Position numbers and translations under genes: made by a program
Shown: positions 1-8,404 of the stretch, piece after piece
How the letters are laid out: each line of letters opens with the position of its first letter
How positions within the stretch are numbered: position 1 is the stretch's first letter
The notes under the pieces: generated by a model
Database searches by the model: none
The model's input: the letters and a program-made list of their open reading frames with translations, nothing else
Told to the model about the DNA's origin: nothing
Source: Streptomyces sp. McG3
GTDB lineage: Bacteria > Actinomycetota > Actinomycetes > Streptomycetales > Streptomycetaceae
DNA length: 64,000 bases
Assembly: GCF_018619185.1 (NCBI RefSeq)
Contig: NZ_JAAXYC010000009.1
Location: 1 to 64,000 of the forward strand
Direction of reading: 5' to 3'

Positions 1-40
1 TAAGAGACAGACTCTGCTCCCCCGCCCCCGGGCGGCAGAG

Positions 41-763
41 GTGCTCCCGGACCCCGCAGCGCCCCGCCGCCCCTGGGCCACGGCCCTGCGCGCGACCGCG
101 TGCGGGGCAGCGACCGCGGGCCCGGTCATCGCCCTGGCGACCGGCTACGCGTCACCGACGCTGATCCACTTCACGGTCCTGGCGAACCTCCTGGTCGCGG
201 CCGCCTTCGGATGGTCGGCCGTACGCTCCTGGCGAGGCGGTCCACCGCTGTCGCCGAGGCTGTCGGGCGGGGTGCTCCTGCTCGCCGCGGTCACCGGCCT
301 GATGTACCACCTGGTACTGGTGAACCACGGCGGCTCCCCGATGAGCGCCTCCCGCGGCGGCCCGGACACGGGGGCCGGCTGGTCCACCACCGCGAGCCTC
401 CTGCTCCACACGGTGACCCCCTCGGCCGTCGCCGCGGACTGGCTCCTGCTGACCGCCCCCCGCACCCTGCGCCCGGCCCACATCCCCCTCTGGCTGTCCG
501 CCCCCGCGGCCTACCTGGGCATCGTCCTGACCCGCGGAGCCCTGCTCTCCCCCGACGCCCCGGCCCGCTACCCGTACCCGTTCCTCGACGTCGACACCTA
601 CGGCTACGCCGGCGCCCTCACCCAGGCCCTCGCCCTCGGCCTGCTCTTCGCAGCCCTGGGCGTCCTGATCACCACCGTGGACCACCTCCGGCCGAACGTG
701 GCGGGGTGGTTCCAGCACCGGAGAAACCGGATTTCGCCTCCGGCCGCCGGTGGGCTAAAGTAA
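41..763 (+). CDS. Pr6Pr-family integral membrane protein
   Basis: About 240 residues with roughly six hydrophobic segments alternating with short loops, and the pattern of actinobacterial Pr6Pr/FAR-17a-like membrane proteins (a VLVNHGG segment near residue 90, SLLLHTVTP near 120, a YPYPFLDVD loop near 175). It should sit in the cytoplasmic membrane; no reaction can be assigned. GTG at 41 is the first usable start, but the frame is open to the window edge, so the true start may lie upstream. It reads toward the tRNA-Pro gene and is the last chromosomal gene before the inserted elements. Confidence 0.7.
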   Translation: MLPDPAAPRRPWATALRATACGAATAGPVIALATGYASPTLIHFTVLANLLVAAAFGWSAVRSWRGGPPLSPRLSGGVLLLAAVTGLMYHLVLVNHGGSPMSASRGGPDTGAGWSTTASLLLHTVTPSAVAADWLLLTAPRTLRPAHIPLWLSAPAAYLGIVLTRGALLSPDAPARYPYPFLDVDTYGYAGALTQALALGLLFAALGVLITTVDHLRPNVAGWFQHRRNRISPPAAGGLK

Positions 764-791
764 TCGATGTCGCCGGGAGTCCGGTGGACAT

Positions 792-865
792 CGGGGTGTA
801 GCGCAGCTTGGCAGCGCGCTTCGTTCGGGACGAAGAGGTCGTGGGTTCAAATCCCGCCACCCCGA
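792..865 (+). tRNA. tRNA-Pro, anticodon CGG
   Basis: A full cloverleaf can be drawn: acceptor CGGGGTG pairs with CACCCCG, the D stem is GCGC/GCGC, the anticodon stem CTTCG/CGAAG encloses TTCGGGA with CGG at 826-828, and the T arm GTGGG-TTCAAAT-CCCGC follows. The discriminator base is A at 865 and CCA is not encoded. This is the only complete copy; its 3' part serves as the attachment site for everything inserted to its right. Confidence 0.97.
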
Positions 866-866
866 C
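822..866 (+). repeat. Attachment site copy 1 (left end of element 1)
   Basis: 45 bp from the 3' anticodon stem to one base past the tRNA, identical to 14068-14112 and 42905-42949, and matched over 43 bp at 60841-60883. The sequence beyond 866 differs from the flank shared by the other three copies, as expected for the first attL. Confidence 0.93.
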
Positions 867-872
867 GCTGGT

Positions 873-908
873 CAGAGGCCACTTACGGATATCCGTAAGT
901 GGCCTCTG
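873..908. terminator. Perfect 36-nt palindrome after tRNA-Pro
   Basis: An 18-bp perfect inverted repeat starting CAGAGGCCAC without a loop spacer. It can end the tRNA transcript on the plus strand and the integrase transcript on the minus strand (integrase stops at 950). Confidence 0.7.
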
Positions 909-916
909 TCATGCTC

Positions 917-943
917 GGGGGGGCCAAACAGGGGGCCAAAGGG
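917..943. repeat. Element 1 left arm-type repeats
   Basis: Two tandem copies of GGGGGCCAAA separated by about two bases. The same pair recurs at 13942-13963 just inside the other end of the element. Paired tandem repeats flanking an att core are the usual arm-binding sites of tyrosine integrases; binding here is inferred. Confidence 0.65.
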
Positions 944-949
944 ATTTGA

Positions 950-2125
950 TCACCCCTTCGGCATGGGAGCCTTATTTCGCTCGGCGAAGATCTCGTCCAT
1001 AGCCTCTGCCCCCTGCGTGATCACTGGCCGGAGCTGCTTCCTGTACACCGCCTCGGTGGTCGCCTGGCTGCTGTGGCCGACCAGCATGGCGATGCGCTCC
1101 AGCGGGATGCCGTGATCGGAGAGTAGGGACACGAAGCTGTGGCGAAGTTCCCGCGGCGTCCATTCGGGATCGAGCCCCGCCTTTTTCACGATGGCGCGGA
1201 AGTCGCGCCGCACGTTCGCGGCATCCAGCGGCTCGCCGCTGCGTGTGGTGAACACTCGGCCATCAGGACGCCACTCGATCCCGTGCGAGACGCGCTCCTG
1301 CTTCTGCCACCGCAGGTGTTCGACCAGCACGTCCACGACCTGCTTCGGAAGGGCGATCGTCCGTCGACTCTTGCGCGTCTTGGTCTCCCCGTACCTGCGC
1401 ACGGACCGCCACACGGCGACGTGCGGCGGGATGCCGTCCTCGGGGCTCAGGTACACGTGATCCCAGGTGAGCGGCCGGGCCTCCTCGGTCCGTACCCCTC
1501 CGAGGAGTGACAGCACCAGGTAGGCGTAGAGGCGGCTCCCCCGCGCGGCCCCAAGCACGGCTTTAGCCTGCTCCAGGTTGAGCGCCTTGCTCGGCCGGCC
1601 GGTGCGCCCCTCCGGAACGGTCACCAGCAGGGCGACGTTGCGCACGGCCTTGTCTCGCCGCTGGGCGTGCTCGATGGATCGGCGGAGGATCGCGAGCACG
1701 TCTCGAAGGCTGCGCGTGGAGAGCGCCTCGACGCGACCGGTGAGCCAGTCGTCCACGTCGTCGGCGCTGAGGTCCTTGAGCTTGGCCTTGCCCACGAACG
1801 GGATCAGATGCTTGTCAGCGAGTGTGCGGTTCTTGGCCACGGTCTGAGCGTCTCGGCCCTTCAGTCCGCGCTCCAGCCAGTCGTTCACGGCGTTCTCAAC
1901 GGTGTAGTTGGCGGGGGTGCGAACACCCGCTGCGACCTCCTTCTTGAGATCGCGGATCTTTTCGCGGACCTCCGTCTTGGTCTTGCCGTAGACCTTGGGT
2001 CGCAGGCGCTTGCCGTTCGGCGCATGGCCCAGGGAGACCGCCCCCACGTAGCGGTTCTTCGCCTGGTCCCAGTAGATGGTGTCTTCCCCGTGCCCGGCCC
2101 TGCGGGTGGGCTTGCTGGTTGCCAC
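950..2125 (-). CDS. int: Tyrosine site-specific integrase of element 1
   Basis: Catalyses recombination between the element's attP and the tRNA-Pro 3' end. An N-terminal arm-binding/SAM-like region is followed by the catalytic domain with R in GGVRTEEA, HxxR in ELRHSF, H in VGHSS and the tyrosine in AVYRKQL, so the full R-H-R-H-Y set is present. GTG at 2125 is preferred because AAGGAA lies eight bases before it; the upstream ATG at 2143 has no ribosome site. The gene lies next to attL, reads toward it, and follows the small HTH gene, the standard int/xis order of actinomycete integrative elements. Confidence 0.93.
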   Translation of the reverse strand: MATSKPTRRAGHGEDTIYWDQAKNRYVGAVSLGHAPNGKRLRPKVYGKTKTEVREKIRDLKKEVAAGVRTPANYTVENAVNDWLERGLKGRDAQTVAKNRTLADKHLIPFVGKAKLKDLSADDVDDWLTGRVEALSTRSLRDVLAILRRSIEHAQRRDKAVRNVALLVTVPEGRTGRPSKALNLEQAKAVLGAARGSRLYAYLVLSLLGGVRTEEARPLTWDHVYLSPEDGIPPHVAVWRSVRRYGETKTRKSRRTIALPKQVVDVLVEHLRWQKQERVSHGIEWRPDGRVFTTRSGEPLDAANVRRDFRAIVKKAGLDPEWTPRELRHSFVSLLSDHGIPLERIAMLVGHSSQATTEAVYRKQLRPVITQGAEAMDEIFAERNKAPMPKG

Positions 2126-2191
2126 GTCGGCAGTTCCTTTCATGCAGCGGGGCCCGCCCACGAGTGGACGGGCCCCGCTGTTCTGGTTCGG

Positions 2192-2392
2192 TCAGTCGGA
2201 TTCGCGCTTGAGGAGGTCGATGTACTCCTCTACGTACTCCGTCGGGATGCGGCGACAGCGGCCGATCTGGACGGTGCGCAGCCGTCCGAGTCGGATCTCC
2301 TCGTATGCGGTGGATCGCTTGACGCCCAGGATTTCGGCCGCGACATCGACGCGGAGGAGGCGGGCGGGTGGCGAGGTGGTTGGCGTGGCCAC
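2192..2392 (-). CDS. xis: Excisionase-like HTH protein of element 1
   Basis: 66 residues with one MerR/Xis-type winged helix: LRVDVAAEILGVKRSTAYEEI followed by a basic wing and a conserved PTEYVEEYI end. Proteins of this size directly upstream of int act as recombination directionality factors, and that role is inferred here. GTG at 2392 is chosen because GAGGAGAA sits just upstream; a longer frame exists but has low-complexity sequence. It lies between the integrase and the repeat-rich 3' end of the DUF3631 gene. Confidence 0.8.
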   Translation of the reverse strand: MATPTTSPPARLLRVDVAAEILGVKRSTAYEEIRLGRLRTVQIGRCRRIPTEYVEEYIDLLKRESD

Positions 2393-2404
2393 GGGATTCT
2401 CCTC

Positions 2405-2690
2405 TGGGTGTGGCGGGTGGGTGCCCGCCCTGTCCTGGCAGATCCGCAACGTCCGCCACGCCGCCACACCGCAGGTCAGGGGCCTGGGTTTGTGGCGGAT
2501 GCCGGTGGTGTGGCGGATAGGTGCCGCCACATCCGGGGGGTGTGGCGGCACCTGGTGGTGTTGGGGGTCAGCCCGCGACCGGGAAGAGCGGTGTGGCGGT
2601 TTCCGCAGACGTGTGGCGGGTGAGTGTGGCGGTATCCGCCACGGATTCACCCCCGCTGACCTGCGGTGTGGCGGACGTGGCGGATGTTGC
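2405..2690. repeat. Iteron-like TGTGGCGG repeats
   Basis: About ten copies of TGTGGCGG or its complement, many extended to GTGTGGCGGAT, crowd the region covering the 3' end of the DUF3631 gene and the leader of xis. Some are phased with codons and encode the Ala-Thr-rich tail of that protein. Candidate replication origin or protein-binding array; the function is inferred. Confidence 0.5.
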
Positions 2691-3821
2691 GGATTCCTCG
2701 GGGGGTGGAGGGCAGTACCGGGTCCAGGCGTCCGTGAGGTCTTCCGCGTAGTAGCCCTTCGGGGTCCCAGAAGGAGTGCGGATGCCGCGCGGCTTGATGG
2801 GCTTGATGGCCGGGGTGACGTACTGGCCCAGCAGCTTGGCGAGCGTCCGGGAGTTCAGCGGCTTGTCGTCCAGGTCGCCCCAGGGGGCGTCGTCCATGCG
2901 GAGCAGGATTTCGAGGATGACGGCGGTGGGCACCCGGTCGGCGCCGCAGAACACCTTGTCGCGCAGGTCGGTCAGCAGCCGGACACCCAACGATGCTTCG
3001 TCGTTGTCCTGACCGGCGTTGATCAGGTCGAGGCAGGCGGCGCGGGCGCGGGCGGGCCAGGTTCCGCCGGCCGCGTCCGCGACGGCGAGGAGCGGTTCCC
3101 ACACGTCGGCGGGCCGGTCGGTGACCCCTTCGGGCATCTCGGGCCAGGCGTTGGCGACCTGGTCGCGGACGGTGTCGGCCCACTTCGCGATCCGGTCGCG
3201 CAGGGCGTGGCCCTGCTTCTCGTGGATGCGCTGGCGGTAGGGCTCAACCTTCTCGTTGGGGGCGCGCTTGCGCATCCGGATGATGACCGACCTGGTCAGG
3301 ACGGTGTCGGGGAGGGAGCCGAGTCCGGCCATGGCGACGGCGCAGTAGGAGCCGAACACCTGGGCGTTCTGGTTGGAGCCGTCCCCGACGCACCGCAGGG
3401 CCCCGCCGATGCGGCGGTATCCGGCGTTCAGAAAGCCGCGCAGGGCCTCGTCCGCTCCGGCCTTGGGGCCGAAGATGGTGTCCACCTCGTCGAACAGGAC
3501 CGTGGGCAGTCCCTCGGCGGAGTCGACCAGCCGGTAGAGGGCGTTCGCGGACGCGGACACCGTGCTCATGGGGCGGGGGGTGAGGATTTCCACGATCTCC
3601 AGTGCCCGGGACTTCCCCGACCCCGGTTCCGGGGAGAGGAACGCGATGCGCGGGGTGGTCTCGAAGCAGTCGATCAGGTGGGCGTGCGCGTCCCACAGGG
3701 CGACCGCGACGTAGGCGGACTCGGTCGGGAAGACGTTGAACCGGCGGTGGAAGGCTTCCAGTTCATTGAGCAGGGCAGCACCGTCGATGGGTGCCTTGGG
3801 CTGCTGGGCGGGGGTGTTCAT
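2568..3821 (-). CDS. DUF3631-domain ATPase of element 1
   Basis: 417 residues. A P-loop NTPase core carries Walker A EPGSGKSR near residue 70 and Walker B VLFDEVDTIF near 110, followed by the conserved DUF3631 block (LINAG, WEPLLAVAD and a C-terminal SRTLAKLLGQY wHTH-like part). The family sits beside prim-pol proteins on actinomycete integrative elements and is thought to act as a helicase-like replication partner; that role is an inference from context. The last 50 residues are Ala/Thr/Ser-rich and are encoded by the TGTGGCGG repeats. Its start overlaps the preceding gene by 4 bp. A homologue lies at 18468 in element 2. Confidence 0.82.
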   Translation of the reverse strand: MNTPAQQPKAPIDGAALLNELEAFHRRFNVFPTESAYVAVALWDAHAHLIDCFETTPRIAFLSPEPGSGKSRALEIVEILTPRPMSTVSASANALYRLVDSAEGLPTVLFDEVDTIFGPKAGADEALRGFLNAGYRRIGGALRCVGDGSNQNAQVFGSYCAVAMAGLGSLPDTVLTRSVIIRMRKRAPNEKVEPYRQRIHEKQGHALRDRIAKWADTVRDQVANAWPEMPEGVTDRPADVWEPLLAVADAAGGTWPARARAACLDLINAGQDNDEASLGVRLLTDLRDKVFCGADRVPTAVILEILLRMDDAPWGDLDDKPLNSRTLAKLLGQYVTPAIKPIKPRGIRTPSGTPKGYYAEDLTDAWTRYCPPPPEESATSATSATPQVSGGESVADTATLTRHTSAETATPLFPVAG

Positions 3822-4168
3822 GCGGCGTTCCTCCGGTGCTGCTCGGTGTGCGGGCAGTGGTCGACGCGGGCGCGGGTGGTCAGGTCGGTGACGCGGTCAC
3901 GGCCCCGGGCGCGTTCGTGGTGGCCGCAGGCGCAGAGCCAGTCGGCGGCGGGGATCTGGTTGCGGCCGAGCCCGCGCACCGTGAGGCCGGGTCGGATGCC
4001 GGTCACCGTGACGATGTGCGGGTCAGGGAGAACAGCAACGGGGACGGCCTGACGGCCGACGCCTTTCGGCACGCCACCACCGGCCGGTCCTGCGGCCCGG
4101 TTGGCGGCCTGCGGGCTGCTCGGGGTGACAGGCAGGCTCTTAAATCGCAGGTTCCTGGCGGTGGTCAT
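3818..4168 (-). CDS. Small hypothetical protein, Cys/His-rich tail
   Basis: 116 residues, not recognised. The C-terminal part has WLCACGHHERARGR and, later, VDHCPH, giving a possible zinc-binding set. ATG at 4168 overlaps the stop of the prim-pol gene (ATGA), and its own stop overlaps the DUF3631 start, so it is translationally coupled inside the replication block and probably expressed with it. Confidence 0.65.
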   Translation of the reverse strand: MTTARNLRFKSLPVTPSSPQAANRAAGPAGGGVPKGVGRQAVPVAVLPDPHIVTVTGIRPGLTVRGLGRNQIPAADWLCACGHHERARGRDRVTDLTTRARVDHCPHTEQHRRNAA

Positions 4169-5052
4169 GCCGCCCGCCCGGAGTTGTTGGCGATGGACCA
4201 GTTCAGAGCGCTCGCCACAGCCTTGCGGCACTCGTTCTCCCGGAGCCCGGCCGCCAATCCCGCCGAATTAAGAGCCTGCTCTACCTCATGGCGGGCGAGG
4301 TCGCCGGACGGGATGAACCGCCCCAGAGCGCGGGCGGCCCGAACCAGCGTCGAGTTCCGCACACCCTCCCCGGCCCCGGCTACGGCCGCCGTTTCGGCCC
4401 TGAGAGCCGCTGCGGCGTACCGGGAGGCCCGAACCGGCACGGGTGCGGCCGTCAATGACCGGGATGCCTGACGGGGCGTCAGGGGGGCGTACAGCCATTC
4501 CGGGAGCGGTACGGGATCGGTGGGGTCGACCACCTCGTACGTGCCGTTCGGGAGGGCGCTCCCGGCGGCGACGACGTAGCCGCCGTGGGCGCGGGTGTCG
4601 ATGTGCTTGCCGAGCCTGCCCGCGCTGTTGCCGAGCCGGGCCCCGTCCGGGGCGGTGAAGTACAGGTGGTGGCCACCGCTCGCGGTCCGGGTCCGGTAGG
4701 TGGCGGGGACGGTCCGCCCGGCGCGCTCGCAGAGCGCTTGCAGGGAAGTGACGCCGTCAGGCGTTCCTTTCGGGTCCTTGGTCTTGACCGTGTCCAGGTC
4801 GATCACGACCAGCCCGGACGGGCTGGTGGCGATGCCGACGTTGAACGCCCCGGTCGACCAGGCGGAGCGGATGCGGTCGGGGTCGGTGGTGGCCCGCTGC
4901 TCCCACTTGCGGTGACCGGTCGCGCAGTCGCCAGTACCGGGGCAGACGGTCTCTCCGTGGAGGGCGGGGCGCTTGTCGCGGGGGCGGAGCGGGAAGACGT
5001 GCCAGCCGCGTTCGGCCGCGTCCAGTGCGGCGGTGAGGAGGTGGGTGTTCAT
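4165..5052 (-). CDS. Bifunctional primase/polymerase-domain protein
   Basis: 295 residues with the prim-pol fold of integrative elements: AAERGWHVFPLRPRDKRP at the N-terminus, a Cys-rich CPGTGDCATGH loop, the catalytic acidic motif VVIDLD near residue 85 and the SGGHHLYF motif near 135. It should prime or replicate element DNA together with the DUF3631 protein downstream. ATG at 5052 overlaps the stop of the 63-residue gene before it. A longer frame upstream exists but is low-complexity and overlaps that gene. Confidence 0.87.
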   Translation of the reverse strand: MNTHLLTAALDAAERGWHVFPLRPRDKRPALHGETVCPGTGDCATGHRKWEQRATTDPDRIRSAWSTGAFNVGIATSPSGLVVIDLDTVKTKDPKGTPDGVTSLQALCERAGRTVPATYRTRTASGGHHLYFTAPDGARLGNSAGRLGKHIDTRAHGGYVVAAGSALPNGTYEVVDPTDPVPLPEWLYAPLTPRQASRSLTAAPVPVRASRYAAAALRAETAAVAGAGEGVRNSTLVRAARALGRFIPSGDLARHEVEQALNSAGLAAGLRENECRKAVASALNWSIANNSGRAA

Positions 5053-5240
5053 GCCGCGGCTCCGGTGGGCTCGTCGTGCGCGGCGACGATTTCCATGAGC
5101 AGGGTCTCGGCGGCCATGAGGTGGCCGACGAGGACACCGGCGTTGGTGAGGTCGATGACGCCGATGTTGGCGACGTAGGCGCGGGCGGCCTCGATCGCGA
5201 CGAGGCGTGCGGCCTCCCGCACGGGGGTGGGGTGAGTCAT
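5049..5240 (-). CDS. Small hypothetical protein
   Basis: 63 residues, mostly helical by composition, with no motif recognised. Support is the 4-bp ATGA overlap with the prim-pol start and its position as first gene of the replication block. Function unknown. Confidence 0.6.
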   Translation of the reverse strand: MTHPTPVREAARLVAIEAARAYVANIGVIDLTNAGVLVGHLMAAETLLMEIVAAHDEPTGAAA

Positions 5241-5341
5241 GATGGGTGTCTCCAGTTCTGGAAGGTTCTGGCAGACGAGAGCGGCCCCAGTTCATTGGCG
5301 TGAGAGGGGGTCGCTTTCGGCTTGCCGGGCGGTATCCGGAA

Positions 5342-5365
5342 TCCCTGCCGCTGGTGCGGCAGGGA
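5342..5365. terminator. Hairpin downstream of the translocase gene
   Basis: TCCCTGCCGC and GCGGCAGGGA form a stem of about ten pairs around a TGGT loop. It lies after the FtsK-like gene and before the replication block, consistent with a terminator or processing hairpin. Confidence 0.5.
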
Positions 5366-5538
5366 GGCTTGGGCACCCCTTGCCGGGGTGTGTGTGGAGG
5401 GGGGTTCGGGGGTCTGACCTGCGGTGCCTCCCTGCCTCCCTGCCAGATCATTTCTGCTGTTCAGGGCAGGGAGGCAGGGTCAGGGAGCGGGTCAGGGACT
5501 TCTCCCTGCCTCCCTGCCGACGGGGGTGCGCCTCCCTG
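5360..5538. repeat. 8-bp CCTCCCTG repeats next to the translocase stop
   Basis: CCTCCCTG occurs at 5427, 5435, 5509 and 5531 and inverted at 5360 and 5467. Tra proteins of Streptomyces plasmids recognise clusters of 8-bp repeats (clt/TRS) beside tra; the last copy here touches the tra stop codon. Candidate clt locus. The rest of 5241-5538 holds no gene. Confidence 0.55.
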
Positions 5539-7698
5539 CTATTCGGCGGCGGAAGTGGAACCGTCGGTGTCGCGGTTGTCGAGGTGGCGGGCGAGGCGGT
5601 CCCGGGCGATCGTCATGCGCCCGTCGGACTTGTAGGGCTCGGCCCCGGTGCCGTCCAGCGCCCGCTTGAGGTCGATGAACGACCACGAGCCGTAGACGTC
5701 CTTGCTCAGCACCGCGAGGCGCTTCAGCACGTCCTGGGTCAGCAGCCGCGGCGCGTCTCCGAGGACGGTCAAGATGTCGGCGACCTCGTCGCGCTCGGGG
5801 GTGTGGTCGACCGCGGCCACCGTGGTGACGCCATCGCGCAACGCTTTGGCCCGGTCCGCGATCTCGGCGGCCTGGTCGCCGTCGATGTAGTGCGTCCGCA
5901 CGGTCACCGACGTCTGCCCGGGGGACAGCTTGATCCCGTCCCCGGCGACGACGACGGTTCCCTTGTCGAGGCCCTGGCGGAGCTTGTGGGGGGCCGCGCC
6001 GCCGTCGATCGCCGCGTCCCCGACCGCCATGCGGGCCTGGGACTCGGTGCCGAGCACGAGGGACGAGCGGATGTGGTTGCCCTCACGGGAGCGCTTGGGC
6101 AGGTTCTCGTTCGTCGGGTCCTGGGTGCCCTCCCAGGTCGTGACGTTGACCGCCCGTCCCTGATCGTGGATCGCCTTGATCGCCCGGAAGTACCGGGACG
6201 TCGACTTCGCCCCACCCAGCGGGATCTTGTTCTCGTCGACGGCCCCGGACCCGTAGGCCACCTGCGCTTCGTCGACGATGACGACCAGCGGGTGGAACTC
6301 CTTGCCCGGGGCCAGCAGACGCCGGTTCATCTCCCGGGCGGCCTCTTCGACCATCTCCGTCACATCGAGTACGTGATCGTCGGTCGGCCCCTGGATCAGC
6401 ACCGTGGCGAGCCCGTCGAACATGGCCCAGTCGCCGATGCCCTTGAGGTCACCGATGCGGAACTCCACCTTCGGGTCGAACGACAGCCACAGGGCCAGCG
6501 CGCGCAGGGACGCGGTCTTGCCCTGGTTCGACAGCCCGGTGATCAGCAGCATCCGCTGGAACAAGCTGACCAGGGCGGCATCGCCGCGCAGGTCCTGGCC
6601 CCACGGTGCCCGGCCCGACTTGTAGTCGGCTCGGATATCGGGGTCGGTGACCAGCGGGGACGGGCCGATCGGCTCATCCAGCGCACCGCTGTCCGCGATC
6701 CACAACCGGACGGTGCGCGGGGCCGGCGGGATGGTGATGAACACTTCGTGCTCGTGCCGGTTGAGGTTCTCCGCGAGCTTCTTGCGCCGGTTCTGGATCT
6801 CCTCCGTCGACACCCCGGACGGGAGGTGAACGTCGACCTCGACACCGCACCCGGCGATCGTGATCGGGCTGAGCATCTGCGCCCCGACGTCGCCCATCTC
6901 CTTGATGGCCTTGCGGAGCGTCGACACCCCCAGGTCCCGCATCGCGGTGACCACGATGGACGGCGTGATCGGGGTGCCCTGACCGTCACGGTCCCTCACC
7001 GGCAGCGCCCACTGCGGCGCCGCCTGCTGATGACGGCCCACCCCCCACAGGGCCAGTAAGGCGGCCCACGGTCCGAGGATGACCAGCGGGCCCCAGACCA
7101 CGGTGATGATGAGCACGATCCACCGGATCAGCTCGATCAGGGCCAGGGTGGGGGTGGCGAGGTCGGCGAAGTTCTCGTTGGCGACGGCGAGGATGATGCC
7201 GAGGAGCAGCAGGCCACCGGCGGTGATGCCGAGCCCGGCCGCCGCCCCCTTGGCCGCCTTCACCGGCGCCGACAGCAGGTCCATGCGGCGCTGGTGACGT
7301 GCGGCGCGGAACCGCTGCCCGCGCTCCTCCCACTCGGTGGCAAGGTCGAGGTTCCCCGCGGCTTCCGCCGCCCGCAACATCCGCTCGTACCGGGCGGCGG
7401 TACGGCCCTCCCACGCCCGCCGGGCCACGATCCGGCCGCCGCCGACCACGTACATGCCGTGGCGGACAGTGAACCGGCCCGCCGTGCGGGTCCGTTCGTG
7501 CGTGGCGGCCGTGCGCAGAGCGCGGGCGGTGCGGACCACCCGCGACCCCTGCGGGACGACCTTGGGCGGGGTGCTGGTCGGCTCGGCGGTCGGGTCCTTG
7601 ACCAGATTCACCGGTTCGGCCGGCGGGGTGGTGGGGCGGTGGTCGTCGAGGTGGTGCACGGTCCCCATGACGGGGACCGTGCTGGCGGGTTCGGTCAT
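5539..7698 (-). CDS. FtsK/SpoIIIE-type conjugal DNA translocase (TraSA/TraB-like)
   Basis: 719 residues. A Pro/Arg-rich cytoplasmic N-terminus precedes two to three membrane helices (about residues 185-245), then the FtsK motor with Walker A GLSNQGKTAS near 415 and Walker B LVVIVDEAQ near 505, and a C-terminal winged-helix-like part (about 640-710). Streptomyces Tra proteins of this kind form a septal hexamer that pumps double-stranded DNA into the recipient, so one protein performs transfer. ATG at 7698 is chosen because AGGAGAG lies 13 bases upstream. The 8-bp repeats at the 3' end fit a Tra recognition locus. Confidence 0.9.
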   Translation of the reverse strand: MTEPASTVPVMGTVHHLDDHRPTTPPAEPVNLVKDPTAEPTSTPPKVVPQGSRVVRTARALRTAATHERTRTAGRFTVRHGMYVVGGGRIVARRAWEGRTAARYERMLRAAEAAGNLDLATEWEERGQRFRAARHQRRMDLLSAPVKAAKGAAAGLGITAGGLLLLGIILAVANENFADLATPTLALIELIRWIVLIITVVWGPLVILGPWAALLALWGVGRHQQAAPQWALPVRDRDGQGTPITPSIVVTAMRDLGVSTLRKAIKEMGDVGAQMLSPITIAGCGVEVDVHLPSGVSTEEIQNRRKKLAENLNRHEHEVFITIPPAPRTVRLWIADSGALDEPIGPSPLVTDPDIRADYKSGRAPWGQDLRGDAALVSLFQRMLLITGLSNQGKTASLRALALWLSFDPKVEFRIGDLKGIGDWAMFDGLATVLIQGPTDDHVLDVTEMVEEAAREMNRRLLAPGKEFHPLVVIVDEAQVAYGSGAVDENKIPLGGAKSTSRYFRAIKAIHDQGRAVNVTTWEGTQDPTNENLPKRSREGNHIRSSLVLGTESQARMAVGDAAIDGGAAPHKLRQGLDKGTVVVAGDGIKLSPGQTSVTVRTHYIDGDQAAEIADRAKALRDGVTTVAAVDHTPERDEVADILTVLGDAPRLLTQDVLKRLAVLSKDVYGSWSFIDLKRALDGTGAEPYKSDGRMTIARDRLARHLDNRDTDGSTSAAE

Positions 7699-7786
7699 GA
7701 TGAACGTGCCTCTCTCCTGCTCGTTGCTGCGGGGTGGGGTGTGATGGGGGCGGCCGGTTTCCTTGGCCGGGTCCGGCCGCCCCCGC

Positions 7787-8110
7787 TCAGCTCTGCTCGG
7801 CCTTGTGGACGGCCCGCTCAGCGAGGCGTACGCGCTGCTCGGCGGCCTTGCGGGCCTCGCGGGCGGTGGCCTTGTCGGCGCGGGGAGCGGTGCGCTCCAC
7901 GGCCTTCGCGGCGGCGAGGTCCTGGCGGGCGGCGGCCTGAACCTTGTGCAGGGCGGCGAGTTCGAGCGCACCGCGCTCGGCGGCGGCCTGGTCGATGCGC
8001 TCGATCCGGCGGCGGACGTCCGGGTCGACGCAGTCCGCGAGGGACTGCCGGAACCCCTTGCGGAACAGCCTGCCGCGTTCGCGGGACTCGGCCTTGGTGT
8101 AGCTGTGCAC
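7787..8110 (-). CDS. Small Ala/Arg-rich coiled-coil protein
   Basis: 107 residues, highly charged, with heptad-like Ala/Leu spacing through most of the chain (a long helical coiled coil is likely). Not recognised as a named family. GTG at 8110 has a GGGGAGGT ribosome site. It lies directly upstream of the translocase in the leftward transfer operon. Confidence 0.6.
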   Translation of the reverse strand: MHSYTKAESRERGRLFRKGFRQSLADCVDPDVRRRIERIDQAAAERGALELAALHKVQAAARQDLAAAKAVERTAPRADKATAREARKAAEQRVRLAERAVHKAEQS

Positions 8111-8197
8111 GGTGGACCTCCCCGTTGGATGGGGCCGGACTGTCCGGCTCCCCAACCACCCCCGAACCGGACTTGGTTCGGGGGCGGCGGGCAGCCG

Positions 8198-8386
8198 TCA
8201 GGCGAGCCGCAGTTCGTGGGAGTGGCACAGGACGGGGCCGATCAGCAGCCCGACCCGGTGCACGGTCCACCGGCCGTTCGTCAGCGGCCCCGGGGGGACC
8301 TCATCGACGATCCGGCCGGTCCTGCCGACCGCGCGTGGGTCGTCCTCACACGTCACGATCAGCACCTCTTGACCTGCCTGGAACAC
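8198..8386 (-). CDS. Small hypothetical protein, beta-rich
   Basis: 62 residues; the alternating pattern VLIVTC, GRIVDEV and GRWTVHRVGLLIGPV resembles a small SH3-like barrel, but no family is recognised. GTG at 8386 has AAGGGAG upstream. Member of the transfer operon by position. Confidence 0.55.
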   Translation of the reverse strand: MFQAGQEVLIVTCEDDPRAVGRTGRIVDEVPPGPLTNGRWTVHRVGLLIGPVLCHSHELRLA

Positions 8387-8404
8387 GGTGGTCTCCCTTC
8401 TGGG

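Noticed and set aside
2405-2690. CRISPR-like array
   Set aside because: Units are only 8-11 bp, irregularly spaced and on both strands, and partly coding; no spacers and no cas genes anywhere in the window.
2076-4052. 658-residue plus-strand frame over the xis and DUF3631 genes
   Set aside because: Shadow of the minus-strand genes; composition is Gly/Val/Arg-rich without motifs.
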